From the NCBI GenBank assembly GCA_019348305.1, contig JAHWJQ010000002.1, forward strand, positions 1 to 34,216: DNA of 34,216 nt, given 5' to 3'. The DNA is from Actinomycetota bacterium. GTDB taxonomy: Bacteria; Actinomycetota; Acidimicrobiia; Acidimicrobiales; CADCTF01. This document shows positions 34,068 through 34,216 of this stretch, piece after piece. Below the pieces are notes generated by a model. The model was not told where the DNA came from. It was given only the letters and a program-made list of their open reading frames with translations, and did no database searches. Positions within the stretch are counted from its first letter, which is position 1, and each line of letters starts with the position of its first letter. The translations under genes and the position numbers were made by a program.

Positions 34068-34216
34068 ATGACCGATGAAACGCCGGTGCAGAGCGAGCGG
34101 AGCGAGATGCTGCGCCGCACCCAGGAGCTCGCCGACCAGGCCCGGGCAGACCTCGACGAGTTGACGGCAGGTAGCACCGAGAAGGTGGAGCTCCATCTCG
34201 AAGAGCCCGATCGGAA
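34068..34216 (+). CDS. acidic protein, unknown, cut by window end
   Basis: The ATG at 34068 opens a frame that runs off the right edge. The visible 49 residues (MTDETPVQSERSEMLRRTQE onward) are charged, helical and acidic, with ADQARADLDEL and KVELHLEEPDR. No domain can be named from this part. The preceding region holds the inverted-repeat element and a possible leaderless promoter. Confidence 0.55.
   Translation, partial: MTDETPVQSERSEMLRRTQELADQARADLDELTAGSTEKVELHLEEPDR

Overview
The window is high-GC, densely coded DNA from an actinobacterium. The evidence is a WhiB regulator, two group-3 (SigB/SigF-type) sigma factors, SpoIIE-type PP2C phosphatases, a DUF2277 protein, a baeRF/Rv2629-type protein, a CsbD/coiled-coil pair, many GTG starts and many 1-4 base gene overlaps. 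I cannot fix the lineage from sequence alone; an uncultured Acidimicrobiia-like organism is my guess. No rRNA, CRISPR array, transposase or phage gene was seen. There is one tRNA, tRNA-Cys(GCA).

Layout. 1-1400: a broken EF-G-like GTPase fragment on the minus strand runs into a PAS histidine kinase on the plus strand, with no response regulator nearby. 1565-4709: a PEP-utilising/rifampin-phosphotransferase-like enzyme is followed by two membrane proteins joined by GTGA overlaps. 4721-5139: a doubtful small ORF and a small minus-strand C2H2-finger ORF. 5469-7427: one polypeptide carries an M50 site-2 protease, a CBS-like segment, a membrane anchor, a PDZ domain and a Lon-type protease domain. 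7428-8038: gene-poor DNA with a possible RelE-like remnant, a hairpin and tRNA-Cys. 8164-9257: a LysM-like protein and a coiled-coil protein. 9254-12055: aconitase (minus). 12161-16788: a PAS-PP2C-HATPase protein, DUF2277, an amidase and a baeRF protein. 16785-21359: two sigma factors, WhiB, a GAF-PP2C phosphatase and a YbdK-type carboxylate-amine ligase. 21482-30464: a galactose/galactofuranose-like cluster (GH1-like glycosidase, glycosyltransferase, eukaryotic-type UDP-galactopyranose mutase, GalE, GH2 glycosidase, GalT). 30444-32146: an RsbW-like ATPase diverges from a CsbD/coiled-coil pair around a perfect 22-bp palindrome. 32199-34216: a UbiB/AarF kinase-like protein, a 156-bp region bounded by 30-bp inverted repeats, and the start of an acidic protein cut by the window end.

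How the genes may work together. The centre holds many parts of a stress-sigma partner-switching network: two PP2C phosphatases, two SigF-like sigma factors and RsbW-like ATPases, though no STAS anti-anti-sigma protein is present. An exact match to the SigF/SigB promoter pattern (GTTT-N17-GGGTA) lies before the glycosyltransferase/mutase/galE run, and a near match lies before the GH1-like gene, so the sugar cluster may be an output of the sigma factors next door. In that cluster the two glycosidases could release sugars, GalT and GalE would make UDP-galactose, and the mutase would give UDP-galactofuranose for the glycosyltransferase. No galactokinase is in the window. The most unusual single gene is the two-protease fusion at 5469-7427.
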